Shown one piece after another: positions 8,782 to 17,083 of a stretch of DNA of 64,000 nt. Position numbers and translations under genes: made by a program. How positions within the stretch are numbered: the stretch's first letter is position 1; every line of letters begins with the position of its first letter. Source of the DNA: CAVYOD01 sp963770045 (GTDB lineage: Bacteria > Acidobacteriota > Aminicenantia > Aminicenantales > CAVYOD01); contig CAVYOD010000023.1 of assembly GCA_963770045.1 (NCBI GenBank), positions 62,001 to 126,000 of the forward strand, read 5' to 3'. The notes below the pieces were generated by a model, which was given only the letters and a program-made list of their open reading frames with translations, made no database searches and was not told where the DNA came from.

Positions 8782-9993
8782 TTGAGGGCAAAATTGTCAA
8801 AAATTAAGAATGCAGAACAAATAAAAGACGCCGAATCCAAGAGCCCAGTGAGCCTTGTGCGATGCGCCGTTTATGAGCTGACCCCGCTCAAGGAGGCAAT
8901 TTCGACCGCCCTTGGTTATTTGGGCGGGCTCGCGAAGTTTGTCCATCCCGGCGCCAAGGTCCTGCTCAAGCCAAATGTCATGATGCCCAAGCCTTACGGC
9001 TTTGCCGCCGGCACCCATCCCCTCTTCCTCCGGGCGGTGATTGAGCTCTTCAAAGAAAGCGGCGCCGAGGTCACGGTCGGAGAGAGCTCGGCCGGAAGCC
9101 AGGCCGGGGTCACCTTCACCAAGAAAGCTCTCCAATTGTGCGGCGTTGAAGATGTCACCAGGCAAAGCGGGGTGCGCCTGGTCAATTTCGATCTTGACCA
9201 GGCGGTGAGGACAAGCATTCCCAACCCTCATGTCTCCAGTATCCCTCTGGCCAAAAGCGTTCTCGACGCCGACCTGGTGGTCTCGCTCCCCAAGTTCAAA
9301 ACGCACACCTACGCAAATATCATTACAGGCGCCATAAAAAATATGTACGGGGCTATCCCCGGGCAGGTCAAGGCCGACTATCACCGTTTCGCTCCCAAAC
9401 CAGAAGACTTCTATACGATCGTCCGGGATATCTACAGAGCCATCAATCCCGGGCTGGTCATTTTCGATGCCGTCGAGGGAATGGAGGGGAACGGGCCCTC
9501 CGCCGGCACGCCCAGGCATCTGGGCCTGATCATCGCCAGCGCCGACGGCGTCGCCGCCGATGCCGTTGCTTCGGAACTGATTCGCGTTCCCTCGATGCGC
9601 GTCCTGACGACGCGGCTCGCCGCGGAGGCCGGCCTGGGCCGAGGAAGGATGGAGGAAATCGAGATCCTGGGAGAAAAGCTGGCCGGCGTCGCGCCGCGCC
9701 ATTTCAAGCTTCCGGCATCGACCGTCGTCAATCCCTATCTCTATCGCTTCATCCTGGCCATGACCAAGACAATCCCGGAAATCGACCAGGACAGGTGCAC
9801 ACTCTGCAAGACCTGCGCCGATTCCTGCCCGATGAAGGCGATCGATCTCAAAGACAACAAAATGGTCATCGACCACGAAGCATGCATCCGCTGCTTCTGC
9901 TGCAACGAAGTCTGCCCGGAACAGGCCATCAGGCCGAGGCGGAAAAATCCGCTGGGAAATCTCCTCTCCAAGCTCATGATCTCCCGTTGGTAG
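8782..9993 (+). CDS. DUF362 protein with C-terminal 2x[4Fe-4S] ferredoxin domain
   Basis: A protein of up to 403 aa. The N-terminal ~300 residues are a DUF362 domain (VLLKPNVMMPKPYG, VSLPKFKTHTYANIITGAIK, FDAVEGMEGNGPSAG), a family of unknown reaction. The C-terminus has two cysteine clusters, CTLCKTCADSCPMKAI and CIRCFCCNEVCPEQAI, expected to hold two [4Fe-4S] clusters. The start is uncertain: no ATG exists, and the TTG codons at 8782 or 8794 are the candidates; conserved sequence begins about VSLVRCAVYE. A TATAAA at 8762-8767 may be a -10 box. It is soluble and probably a redox partner; a link to the radical SAM gene 27 bases downstream is inference. Confidence 0.85.
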   Translation: MRAKLSKIKNAEQIKDAESKSPVSLVRCAVYELTPLKEAISTALGYLGGLAKFVHPGAKVLLKPNVMMPKPYGFAAGTHPLFLRAVIELFKESGAEVTVGESSAGSQAGVTFTKKALQLCGVEDVTRQSGVRLVNFDLDQAVRTSIPNPHVSSIPLAKSVLDADLVVSLPKFKTHTYANIITGAIKNMYGAIPGQVKADYHRFAPKPEDFYTIVRDIYRAINPGLVIFDAVEGMEGNGPSAGTPRHLGLIIASADGVAADAVASELIRVPSMRVLTTRLAAEAGLGRGRMEEIEILGEKLAGVAPRHFKLPASTVVNPYLYRFILAMTKTIPEIDQDRCTLCKTCADSCPMKAIDLKDNKMVIDHEACIRCFCCNEVCPEQAIRPRRKNPLGNLLSKLMISRW

Positions 9994-10020
9994 GATAGAT
10001 TTTCGGTTCTCCGATCCGCG

Positions 10021-11397
10021 ATGAAAAAAAAGGTCCTGCTGCTTCATTGCCCGGGAGATAAAATCTATCTTCACGATTACTATACCAGCTACTCTTCCAA
10101 GGCCAACTATTATTGGCCGCCGACCGACCTCGTGCTCCTGAGCGGAGTCTTGAGCGGCTACGACCTCCGCGTCATCGACGCCATCGCCGAGAAGCTGAGT
10201 CCCGATGAGTGCGAGCAACGGATCAAGGAGTTCGGGCCCGAGGCCATCGTCTTCACGACCGGGACCGCGACCTGGGAGAAGGACGTCGCCTTCTTGGAAA
10301 AAATCAAGAGGGACCTCCCCGCCCTTTTGATCGGTTCGAGCTCGATGTTCCTCTTCGAGGCAGACCACTTCCTCAAATCCGCGGCCGCGATCGATGCGCT
10401 CAGCCTGAACATGGTCAGTCCCGAGATCGTCGATTTTATTGACGGCCGGGAGAAAGACTACCACTGGGTCGCCTTCCGCCGGGGGGCAGACCTCTTGATC
10501 CCTTCTCCGGAGACAAGAAAAGAACAAAATTTCCGGATCCCCGTTCCCAGGCACGATCTTTTCCGGCTCAAGTTCAATCGCAGCCCTCTGGCCAGAAGGG
10601 CTCCCTTCGCTCTGGTCGTCACTTCGTTGGGGTGCCCATACACCTGCCGTTTCTGCGTCGCCGGGTCGATCTCTTACCAGTATCGCAATATCGACAATGT
10701 GATCGACGAACTCAAATTCCTCCAGTCCCTGGGCGTCAGGGAGATCATGTTCAATGACCCGACCTTCACCGTATCCCAACGGCGCGTCCTCGAACTCTGC
10801 GGGAAAATGAAAGACAACGGGCTCGATTTCACCTGGGTCTGCAACGCCCACGCCGCGACGATCACGGAGGAACTTATCGCCGGGATGAAGGAAGCCGGAT
10901 GCCACAGCGTCATGATCGGAGTTGAAAGCGGCCAGAATGAGACCCTCCGGAAATATTCCAAGAGCGCGACGCGGGAGAAGATCATGGACTCATTCCAGAT
11001 CTGCCGTCAACACAAGGTCAAGACTCTGGCCTATTTTATCATCGGGCTTCCCGGCGAGACCCGGGAATCCGTCCTCGAGACCATCCGCTTCGCCAGAGAG
11101 CTCGATTGCGATTTTGCCTCGTTCACCGTCCTGACGCCGGATATCGGCTCGCAGCTGAGGCAGGAAGCCATCACCAAGGGCTGGCTCGATGAAACGACCC
11201 GGGCCTTCGACAGCACCTCCTTTCCCGTCTTCACGGCGGGAGATCTGAGCAAAGAGGACATTTGGAAATTGCGACAGAAAGCCGTCCGGGATTTTTATCT
11301 CCGGCCGACCTACCTCTTCAAAAAACTGATCGGAATCCGCTCGTTTAGGGACCTGGCCTTCCTGCTCAACCAGGCCTTCTCCATGTTCACAAAATAA
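10021..11397 (+). CDS. B12-binding-type radical SAM protein
   Basis: A 458-aa protein. About residues 5-150 resemble a cobalamin-binding Rossmann domain as found before class B radical SAM cores (LVLLSGVLSGYDLRVIDA), though no clear DxHxxG cobalt-ligand motif is visible. The core begins TSLGCPYTCRFCVAG, whose CxxxCxxC binds the [4Fe-4S] cluster that cleaves SAM; MFNDPTFTVS and GVESGQNETLRKYSK follow as in the B12-radical SAM group (BchE and hopanoid or lipid methylases). The C-terminal ~50 residues are basic and partly hydrophobic. The gene follows DUF362 by 27 bases. The substrate is unknown. Confidence 0.85.
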   Translation: MKKKVLLLHCPGDKIYLHDYYTSYSSKANYYWPPTDLVLLSGVLSGYDLRVIDAIAEKLSPDECEQRIKEFGPEAIVFTTGTATWEKDVAFLEKIKRDLPALLIGSSSMFLFEADHFLKSAAAIDALSLNMVSPEIVDFIDGREKDYHWVAFRRGADLLIPSPETRKEQNFRIPVPRHDLFRLKFNRSPLARRAPFALVVTSLGCPYTCRFCVAGSISYQYRNIDNVIDELKFLQSLGVREIMFNDPTFTVSQRRVLELCGKMKDNGLDFTWVCNAHAATITEELIAGMKEAGCHSVMIGVESGQNETLRKYSKSATREKIMDSFQICRQHKVKTLAYFIIGLPGETRESVLETIRFARELDCDFASFTVLTPDIGSQLRQEAITKGWLDETTRAFDSTSFPVFTAGDLSKEDIWKLRQKAVRDFYLRPTYLFKKLIGIRSFRDLAFLLNQAFSMFTK

Positions 11398-11404
11398 TCG
11401 AAAA

Positions 11405-11573
11405 TCGTCCTTCTCGTCGTTTCGTCATTACGTCAGTCTCGTCAAATAACAGTAAAGAGCGAGGAGTTTTAGATTTGTTTAATTTTTGGTTCTCTTCCAT
11501 TAGAGGTGGATTCTTATCAGCCCTGCTTTTTTTAAGGGATGGACGAGATGACGAGACGACCAGATAGACGAAG
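11405..11573. repeat. Palindromic intergenic repeat, copy C
   Basis: Left outer arm of TCGTC units at 11405-11443, a short GAGCGAGGAGT inner arm at 11457-11467, an A/T-rich centre, and a right outer arm with GGACGAGATGACGAGACGAC at 11540-11559 running on to 11573. The inverse inner arm is degenerate. The copy sits between the radical SAM and GT9 genes. Confidence 0.6.
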
Positions 11574-11582
11574 CTGTTGCTC

Positions 11583-11611
11583 TTGTCTTTGGGCCAGAGT
11601 TGTGGCATAAA
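11583..11611 (+). promoter_or_regulatory. Possible sigma-70 promoter for the GT9 gene
   Basis: TTGTCT at 11583-11588 and CATAAA at 11606-11611 are 17 bases apart. The start codon at 11646 is 34 bases downstream. The -10 match is moderate. Confidence 0.4.
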
Positions 11612-11645
11612 TAGTGTCTCCAAATGCCCTTAGAGATCACGCCTT

Positions 11646-12741
11646 ATGATCAGAAATGACTGCCGCTCCTTCAGAGGGGACAAACCGTGCCGCTTCAAAC
11701 GGCTCTGCGAGGAGTGTCCCCATTTCGCCCCCATCCTCCAGAAGATCCTGATCATCAAATGCCGCGCCCAAGGCGATGTGCTGAGGACAACGCCCCTCCT
11801 GCCGGCCCTCAAGAGGAAATATCCGGAGAGCTTTATCTCCTGGCTGGTCGATGAGGAGAGCCTGGACTTGTTGTTGTACAACCCATACATCGACCGCCTT
11901 CATCCTTTCAACCTGGAGAACGTCATCGCCCTGACGGCCGAAAAATTCGACGTCCTCATCTCGCTCGACAAGGAGCCCGGACTCACGGCCCTGGCGGAGA
12001 AGGTTTGCTCCTCGAGAAAGTTCGGGTTCGGAATGAACGAATTGGGCAACCTAAAGATCTTCAATCCGGCCGCCGAATATGCGTTCCGGTTGGGCGTTGA
12101 TGACTCGCTGAAATTCACTCAGAATGTGAAAACTTATCAGGAGATCATCCACGAGGTGGCCGAGGTCGAATTCCGGAAGGATGATTATGTCTTCAAGCTC
12201 ATGGACGAGTCAAAAGAAAAGGCCCGGGCTTTTTTTAAGAGACACAGAATCTCGGCCCAAAAGCCGGCCGTCGGGCTTGAACACGGGCGCGGGGACGAAA
12301 TTCGAAACCAAGCAATGGCCGACGGCGAACTACCTCAAGCTCATCGAGATGCTGACCACCAAGTTGGGGGCCAACGTGTTCCTCCTGGGCGGAAAACGAG
12401 AGCGGGAGCTGAACCGATTCCTGGAGAAAAAATCCAAAGTCAGGATTTACAACACGGGGAACGACAATTCGCTCCTCGAGTTCGCCGGCTTTCTCTCGTT
12501 GATGGATGTGGTCGTCACTTCGGATACCCTCGGAATGCATCTGGCGATCGCCTTGAAAAGAAAAGCCGTCGTCCTGTTCGGACCCACCTGCCCTCAGGAG
12601 ATTGAGCTCTACGGCCGAGGCAGCAGGATGTTCAAGGGAATCTCCTGCTCTCCCTGCTACAAACAAACCTGCCCCGACCCGAGATGCATGAAAGAGATTT
12701 CGCCCCGAGAGGTTTTTGAAGAGATCAAAAAACTGGTCTAA
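11646..12741 (+). CDS. GT9 heptosyltransferase-like glycosyltransferase, one frame break
   Basis: A GT9 (ADP-heptose:LPS heptosyltransferase-like) enzyme of about 364 aa. IIKCRAQGDVLRTTPLLPAL is the N-terminal family signature, and VVTSDTLGMHLAIALKRKAV with LFGPTCPQE is the donor-binding part of the second Rossmann domain. The frame breaks near 12279; deleting one G joins KPAVGL to NTGAGTKFETKQWP, the expected continuation. Unusually, the N-terminus carries four cysteines (C6, C15, C21, C24) and the C-terminus another cluster, SCSPCYKQTCPDPRC. These could form a metal site, but that is inference. A DPM-like GT2 gene follows 8 bases later. Confidence 0.82.
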
Positions 12742-12748
12742 ACCCTGA

Positions 12749-13501
12749 ATGGACGAGCTAAAAAGAAAACGGGTCGTTATCACGATTCCAACCTATAACG
12801 AAAAAGAGAATATCGGCGAACTCATCCAAGAGATCCTCGGCCTGCCGGACGTGGGGTATGACCTGAGCATCCTGGTGGTGGACGATAACTCGCCCGACGG
12901 GACGGCCGGCATCGTCAGCCGGATCGCTGAAACCGACAGCCGGGTCCGGCTCCTTGTCCGGACAAAGAGGCGGGGACGAGGGGCGGCCGGCATCGACGGC
13001 TTCAAGGCGGCCCTCGCCTCTCAGCCCGATCTCGTCGTGGAGATGGATGGCGACTTATCCCACCAGCCCCGCTTTATTCCTGCCCTCCTGGACGCCAGCG
13101 ATCGGTACGATATCGTCCTGGGCTCCAGGTTTGTACGCGGGGGCCAGGACACGGATAGGAATTTTATCAGGAAGCTCATCACCTACCTGGTCCGCAGATT
13201 CATCCGCTCCCTGTTCCACCTTTCGGTCGAGGATGTTTCCTCCGGTTTCCGCTGCTTCAAAAGGGAGGTTCTTGAGAAGACCGACCTCGATGACTTGATC
13301 TCCGTCGGGCCTGCGGTTGTCCTGGAGATCCTTTACAAAACTTCTATCCTCGGCTTTGCCATAGGTGAAGTCCCGATCACGTTCGTCGACCGCAAAAAAG
13401 GAAAAACCAAGCTCAGCTTCTTGACCCTGGTCGAAACGCTGGTCATGGTCCTGAAATTCAAAAGGCAATATCCACCCCCGCCCCGGACTAAGGCCGCCTG
13501 A
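12749..13501 (+). CDS. Polyprenol-phosphate mannosyltransferase-like GT2 (DPM1-type)
   Basis: A 250-aa GT2 enzyme without C-terminal membrane helices. VITIPTYNEKENIGELI, VVDDNSPDGTAGIV, RGRGAAGIDGFKAAL, MDGDLSHQPRFIP and GSRFVRGGQ are the ordered motifs of polyprenol-monophosphate mannose synthases. It should load a sugar such as mannose from a nucleotide donor onto polyprenyl phosphate at the cytoplasmic side, giving the donor for GT39-type transferases, two of which are encoded in this window. It begins 8 bases after the GT9 gene and is probably co-transcribed with it. Confidence 0.88.
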   Translation: MDELKRKRVVITIPTYNEKENIGELIQEILGLPDVGYDLSILVVDDNSPDGTAGIVSRIAETDSRVRLLVRTKRRGRGAAGIDGFKAALASQPDLVVEMDGDLSHQPRFIPALLDASDRYDIVLGSRFVRGGQDTDRNFIRKLITYLVRRFIRSLFHLSVEDVSSGFRCFKREVLEKTDLDDLISVGPAVVLEILYKTSILGFAIGEVPITFVDRKKGKTKLSFLTLVETLVMVLKFKRQYPPPPRTKAA

Positions 13502-13525
13502 GGCATTGCTTACCTTAGAAGGCTC

Positions 13526-14348
13526 ATGAAGAAAAGCAGACGGCATGCTTTGGGACAGCATTTCCTCATCAATCGAGGCGTCCTCCAAAAGATCATCCGG
13601 ACGATATCCCCCCGCGCCGATGAGCTCATCATCGAAATCGGCCCGGGAAAGGGGGCTTTGACCATCCCTCTTGCGCAGGAGGCCGGGAAGGTCATCGCCA
13701 TCGAAAAAGACAAGAACCTGGCCGCAAACCTGAAATGCATGAGGATTCCACACCTGACCGTGGTGGAAAATGACGTCCTGAAGGTCGATTTTCGCAAGAT
13801 GCTCGAGCAGGAAAAGACGTTCGAGAATCGGGTGAAGTTGGTGGGAAATCTTCCCTATTCCATTTCCACGCCCCTCCTATTCCGCGTTCTGGAAGATAAG
13901 GACCTTTTTCCCGTAGCTGTCTTCCTCGTCCAAAAGGAAGTCGCGGAGCGAGTCTGCGCCGAGCCCGGCTCCAAAAGGTACGCCCCTCTCTCTATTCTTT
14001 TTCAGATGTCCTTCATCGTCCGCCTCCATTTTCTCGTCTCCCCGGGGTCCTTTTCCCCGCCGCCCAAAGTCGAGTCGGCGGTCCTTTCCCTGCGACGACG
14101 GCCCGAACCCCTCTTTGAGGTCGGAGACGAGTCCCGCTTCCAAAAATTCCTGCGGGCCGCCTTCGCCCACCGCAGGAAGCTCCTGATCAAGAACCTGGAG
14201 AGTGGGCCATGTTCCCCCTCGCGGCTCGCCGAGGCCTATGAGAAGCTCGCGACTCCGGCGAATGGCCCGTCCCGAGGAGCTGACGATCGCCCAATTCGTT
14301 GACCTCTTCAACTTTTTGCTTGCGGAGGAAGACGGGTCTATTGATTGA
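13526..14348 (+). CDS. ksgA: 16S rRNA dimethyladenosine transferase KsgA, late frame break
   Basis: KsgA/RsmA dimethylates two adjacent adenines in helix 45 of 16S rRNA late in 30S assembly. RRHALGQHFLINRGVL is the family's N-terminal signature, IEIGPGKGALT binds SAM, and NLPYSISTPLL is the catalytic NLPY motif. Near 14264 a surplus base diverts the frame; removing one G gives ARPEELTIAQFVDLFNFLL with a stop at 14346-14348, the normal C-terminus, about 273 aa in all. As a near-universal housekeeping gene with a simple 1-base defect, this is more likely a sequence error than a pseudogene. It sits 24 bases after the GT2 gene. Confidence 0.88.
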
Positions 14349-14370
14349 ATCGCCGGCCGCATGGTATAAA
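14341..14370 (+). promoter_or_regulatory. Possible sigma-70 promoter at the ksgA 3' end
   Basis: TTGATT (14341-14346) and TATAAA (14365-14370) are 18 bases apart and overlap the repaired ksgA stop codon. The SPASM radical SAM start follows 23 bases after the -10 box. No good ribosome site is seen before that start. Confidence 0.45.
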
Positions 14371-14393
14371 TGCAGTCGGAAAAATAGCCTCGC

Positions 14394-15371
14394 ATGACAA
14401 AACTCGATTATTATCGCCGGCTGGCCAAAATCTTCGCGGCTTACAAAAAAAAGAAGGTCAAACTCGATTATCTCCCGATCCGTCTTTGGATCGAGCCCAC
14501 GAGCTACTGCAACCTCAATTGCATCATGTGCCCGAACAAGAGCCTGCCGAAGGAGAAAAAGGGCTATATGGAATTCGGCCTCTTCCGGAAGATTATCGAC
14601 GAGGCCAGGCACTTCGCCTTTGACGTCAACCTCCTTCACCGGGGCGAATCGCTCCTTCATCCCGAGTTTTTCCGGATGATCCGCTATGCCCACGACGCCG
14701 GCCTCTTCACCAAATTCCACACCAACGGGACTCTCCTGGACGAGGCAAAATCGCGCGCTCTCCTTCAATCCGGGATCGACCAGTTCACCTTCTCTTTCGA
14801 CGGCTACGACAAAGAGACCTATGAGGCCATCCGGGTCAACGCCGATTTTGAAAAGACGGTCGCCAATATCGTCCGTTTTCTCGAGCTCAAGAAAAGCCTG
14901 AAGGCGAAAAAGCCCTCCACGATCCTGGAGCTGATCAATTTCCCCGATCTCTATAAAAACGTGACCGAGGCCCAGAAGAAACAATTCCTGAACAATTTCA
15001 GAGGGCTCCCTTTGGACAAGGTCATCGTCAAGGAGATTCACAACTGGGCCGGCGAGATCGCCCCTCCCAAGAAATCAGAAAACTATTCCCCCTGCACCTT
15101 TCTGTGGCAGGCCCTGGTCGTCTTCTGGGACGGCGAGGTGCTTCCCTGCGCTCAGGATTTTCAGGGCTACTATGTATTAGGCAACGTCCGCGACTCGACT
15201 CTTGCGGAGATCTGGAATAATGAACGAATGGTCAGTCTGAGGAAGAAGATCCTGGAGCGGGATACGAATGGCCTGGAGACTTGCTCCCGCTGCGACAGAC
15301 TCTGGCGCGACCAGATCTTCGGCCTTCCCAAAGAGAACCTCTGGAAATTCCTGGCCAAGAAAATGCCCTAG
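14394..15371 (+). CDS. Radical SAM/SPASM domain protein
   Basis: A 325-aa protein. RLWIEPTSYCNLNCIMCPNK carries the CxxxCxxC of the radical SAM core, and the next parts (HRGESLLHPEFFRMI, FHTNGTLL) are typical of the MoaA/PqqE-like branch. The C-terminus is a SPASM-type extension with cysteines in CTFLWQALVVFWDG, VLPCAQDFQG and ETCSRCDRLWRD, expected to hold at least one auxiliary cluster. The substrate is unknown. SPASM proteins often modify peptides, but no small precursor peptide is apparent next to it; the glycan setting allows a carbohydrate role. Its stop shares CTAG with the stop of the convergent PD40 gene. Confidence 0.87.
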   Translation: MTKLDYYRRLAKIFAAYKKKKVKLDYLPIRLWIEPTSYCNLNCIMCPNKSLPKEKKGYMEFGLFRKIIDEARHFAFDVNLLHRGESLLHPEFFRMIRYAHDAGLFTKFHTNGTLLDEAKSRALLQSGIDQFTFSFDGYDKETYEAIRVNADFEKTVANIVRFLELKKSLKAKKPSTILELINFPDLYKNVTEAQKKQFLNNFRGLPLDKVIVKEIHNWAGEIAPPKKSENYSPCTFLWQALVVFWDGEVLPCAQDFQGYYVLGNVRDSTLAEIWNNERMVSLRKKILERDTNGLETCSRCDRLWRDQIFGLPKENLWKFLAKKMP

Positions 15372-16332
15372 TGCCAGTCGGGGAAGACGTCTCTTCCGGG
15401 AGTGTCAAGGAGGAGCGAGACTCTTTTGGTCTCTACGTCGACGAGATAGAGACCCCAATCTCCCTCGTAGGAATAGTGGCCTTTCGCGTTCGAGCAAAAC
15501 AAGACGCTCTTCCCGTCCGGAGACCAGGCCGGGAAATAATCGTAGGTCTCATTTCGCTCGGTCAGCCGGATCTGACCGCTGCCGTCTGGATTCATCAGCC
15601 AGATGTCTCCTTTGCCGTCCGCTCGCGAAGAAACATAGGCGATCTTGTCTCCGTTCGGAGAAAAGTGGGGCCGGCAGCTCTTCCCGCCTTCCACCAGGGC
15701 CGCGTACTCTTTGTTCTCCAAGGTTAAAAACGAAGACATCCCAGCCGGCGCGCCTCCCTCCGGTGAAAGCCATCAAGGGGAGGCGGGAGGAGAAATTGGG
15801 GAGAGCGCTCGACCCGGGAAAACCGGGGATGATTTCTTCTTTCTTTTTCGTCAGCAGGTCGATCATCCAGAGCTTGTAGTGTTTGAAGATTCCGGTTTTT
15901 TTGAGTTCGGTATAAGCGATCTTTTTCTGATCCGGGAACCAGGCCATCTCGATCTCGTCCCGGGGTGAATCGGTCACAGACGTGACATTGGAGCCGTCTT
16001 CGTCCATCTCGAAGATATCGTAATTCCCCTTTGGATTCGCGGTGAAGGCGATCTTCCTGCCGTCTGGAGACCACTGGGGATACTCGCTCTTCCAGGGGTT
16101 ATCGGTCAGTTTTTTCAACCCCTGCCCGGTCAGGAGGTAGATTTCGTTGTGGCCCCCCAGGTCCGATTGGAAAACGATTTTGCCTTGAAAAGAGACCCGG
16201 GCTTTGAACTGACTCAAGTCGATAGGCTTGCTCTCGTTTCGGACTCTCTGTGTTGCCTGGATTTTTCGAACAGATCGATGAAGCCAAAACGAGAAAAAGC
16301 AAAAACAGTATCCGGGAATCGCGACATTTCAT
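15368..16332 (-). CDS. TolB-like PD40 beta-propeller exported protein, two frame breaks
   Basis: An exported protein of about 320 aa with repeated PD40 (TolB-type WD40-like) blades such as YPQWSPDGRKIAF, CRPHFSPNGDKIAY and YFPAWSPDGKSVLF. The N-terminus (MKCRDSRILFLLFLVLASSIC) is a signal peptide; the final Cys could be lipidated, although Ile before it is atypical for a lipobox. The frame breaks near 16235 (before KPIDLSQFKARVSFQGK) and near 15718 (DVFVFNL to ENKEYAALVEGG); each is fixed by one base fewer. It is last in the operon 18601-15368, after the methyltransferase with a 16-base gap. PD40 propellers bind proteins or glycans; the partner is unknown. Confidence 0.72.
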
Positions 16333-16348
16333 TGTTCGCTCGAAAGAC

Positions 16349-17083
16349 TTATTTTTTGACGGACGCAACAGGTTTCTTGAACTCAACCCACATTCCACAA
16401 ATGCAGGCATCGTCGCTGGTCACTTCAAACTGTGAAATCCCGGCCTCTCTCAAGATCTTGCTCATATCCTCGAGGTCGATCCAGAGGTTTTTCGGCGGGC
16501 CAAATTCTCCCTTGGTCATTTTTTCTTTGATGATTTCCTTTTCATCGGGGGGGAGAAGTTTCCCCACCCCTCCTCCGATAAAAGCGACGCCTCCGGGCTT
16601 CAAGATCCGCCAGATCTCTTTAAACGCCTTGACCTTGTCCTTCCAGAACAAAAACGAGCCGCGGCTAATGACCAGGTCGACCGAGGCGTCGGGAAAAGGC
16701 ATTTTTTGGACATCACCCAAGACGGTCTCGATTCTCTGGGTGAGTCCCGCGTTCCTGATATTCCGCTGGGCGATCTGGATCGCCGCGGGATCTATGTCCA
16801 GGGCCCGGAGTTGGAGATCTGTGATCTTGGCCAACTCGATCGATAGGTAAGCTCCGCCTGCCCCAGCCTCGACACAGAGTCCTCTTGTGATCCCATAATC
16901 TTGTTTGATCTGCAAAGCCAGGTAAGGGTACACGTTTTTTAGAGTTGTCCGGGCAATCTTGTCAAAGGCTTCAGCGCTGTTGTGCTCGGCCTCCTGGCCA
17001 AGGCTGATGCGAAACAAGAGCAGAAGAAAAATCGCTCCCGCCCGAACAAAACGCCGCGATCGTTCATGAAGGAGCGGTTTCAT
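16349..17083 (-). CDS. SAM methyltransferase with N-terminal signal-like segment
   Basis: A 244-aa class I methyltransferase. CVEAGAGGAYLSIELA is motif I, ALDIDPAAIQIAQRN the ribose-binding acidic motif, GDVQKMPFPDASVDLVIS spans motifs III-IV, and ILKPGGVAFIGGG is motif VI. Residues about 12-29 (VRAGAIFLLLLFRISLG) form a strong hydrophobic segment after a basic N-terminus, like a signal peptide or anchor, which is unusual for a SAM-dependent enzyme. The start overlaps the repaired stop of the upstream glycosidase-like gene (ATGA at 17080-17083), so translation is coupled. It may be a membrane-anchored cytoplasmic enzyme; the acceptor is unknown. Confidence 0.75.
   Translation of the reverse strand: MKPLLHERSRRFVRAGAIFLLLLFRISLGQEAEHNSAEAFDKIARTTLKNVYPYLALQIKQDYGITRGLCVEAGAGGAYLSIELAKITDLQLRALDIDPAAIQIAQRNIRNAGLTQRIETVLGDVQKMPFPDASVDLVISRGSFLFWKDKVKAFKEIWRILKPGGVAFIGGGVGKLLPPDEKEIIKEKMTKGEFGPPKNLWIDLEDMSKILREAGISQFEVTSDDACICGMWVEFKKPVASVKK

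Noticed and set aside
8797..10905. A 702-codon open frame on the minus strand
   Set aside because: It is antisense to the DUF362 and radical SAM genes, has no recognisable domain, and is explained by GC-rich codon periodicity.
11387..11623. A 78-codon minus-strand frame after the radical SAM gene
   Set aside because: It is formed from the intergenic repeat and overlaps a radical SAM 3' end; no ribosome site or homology is evident.
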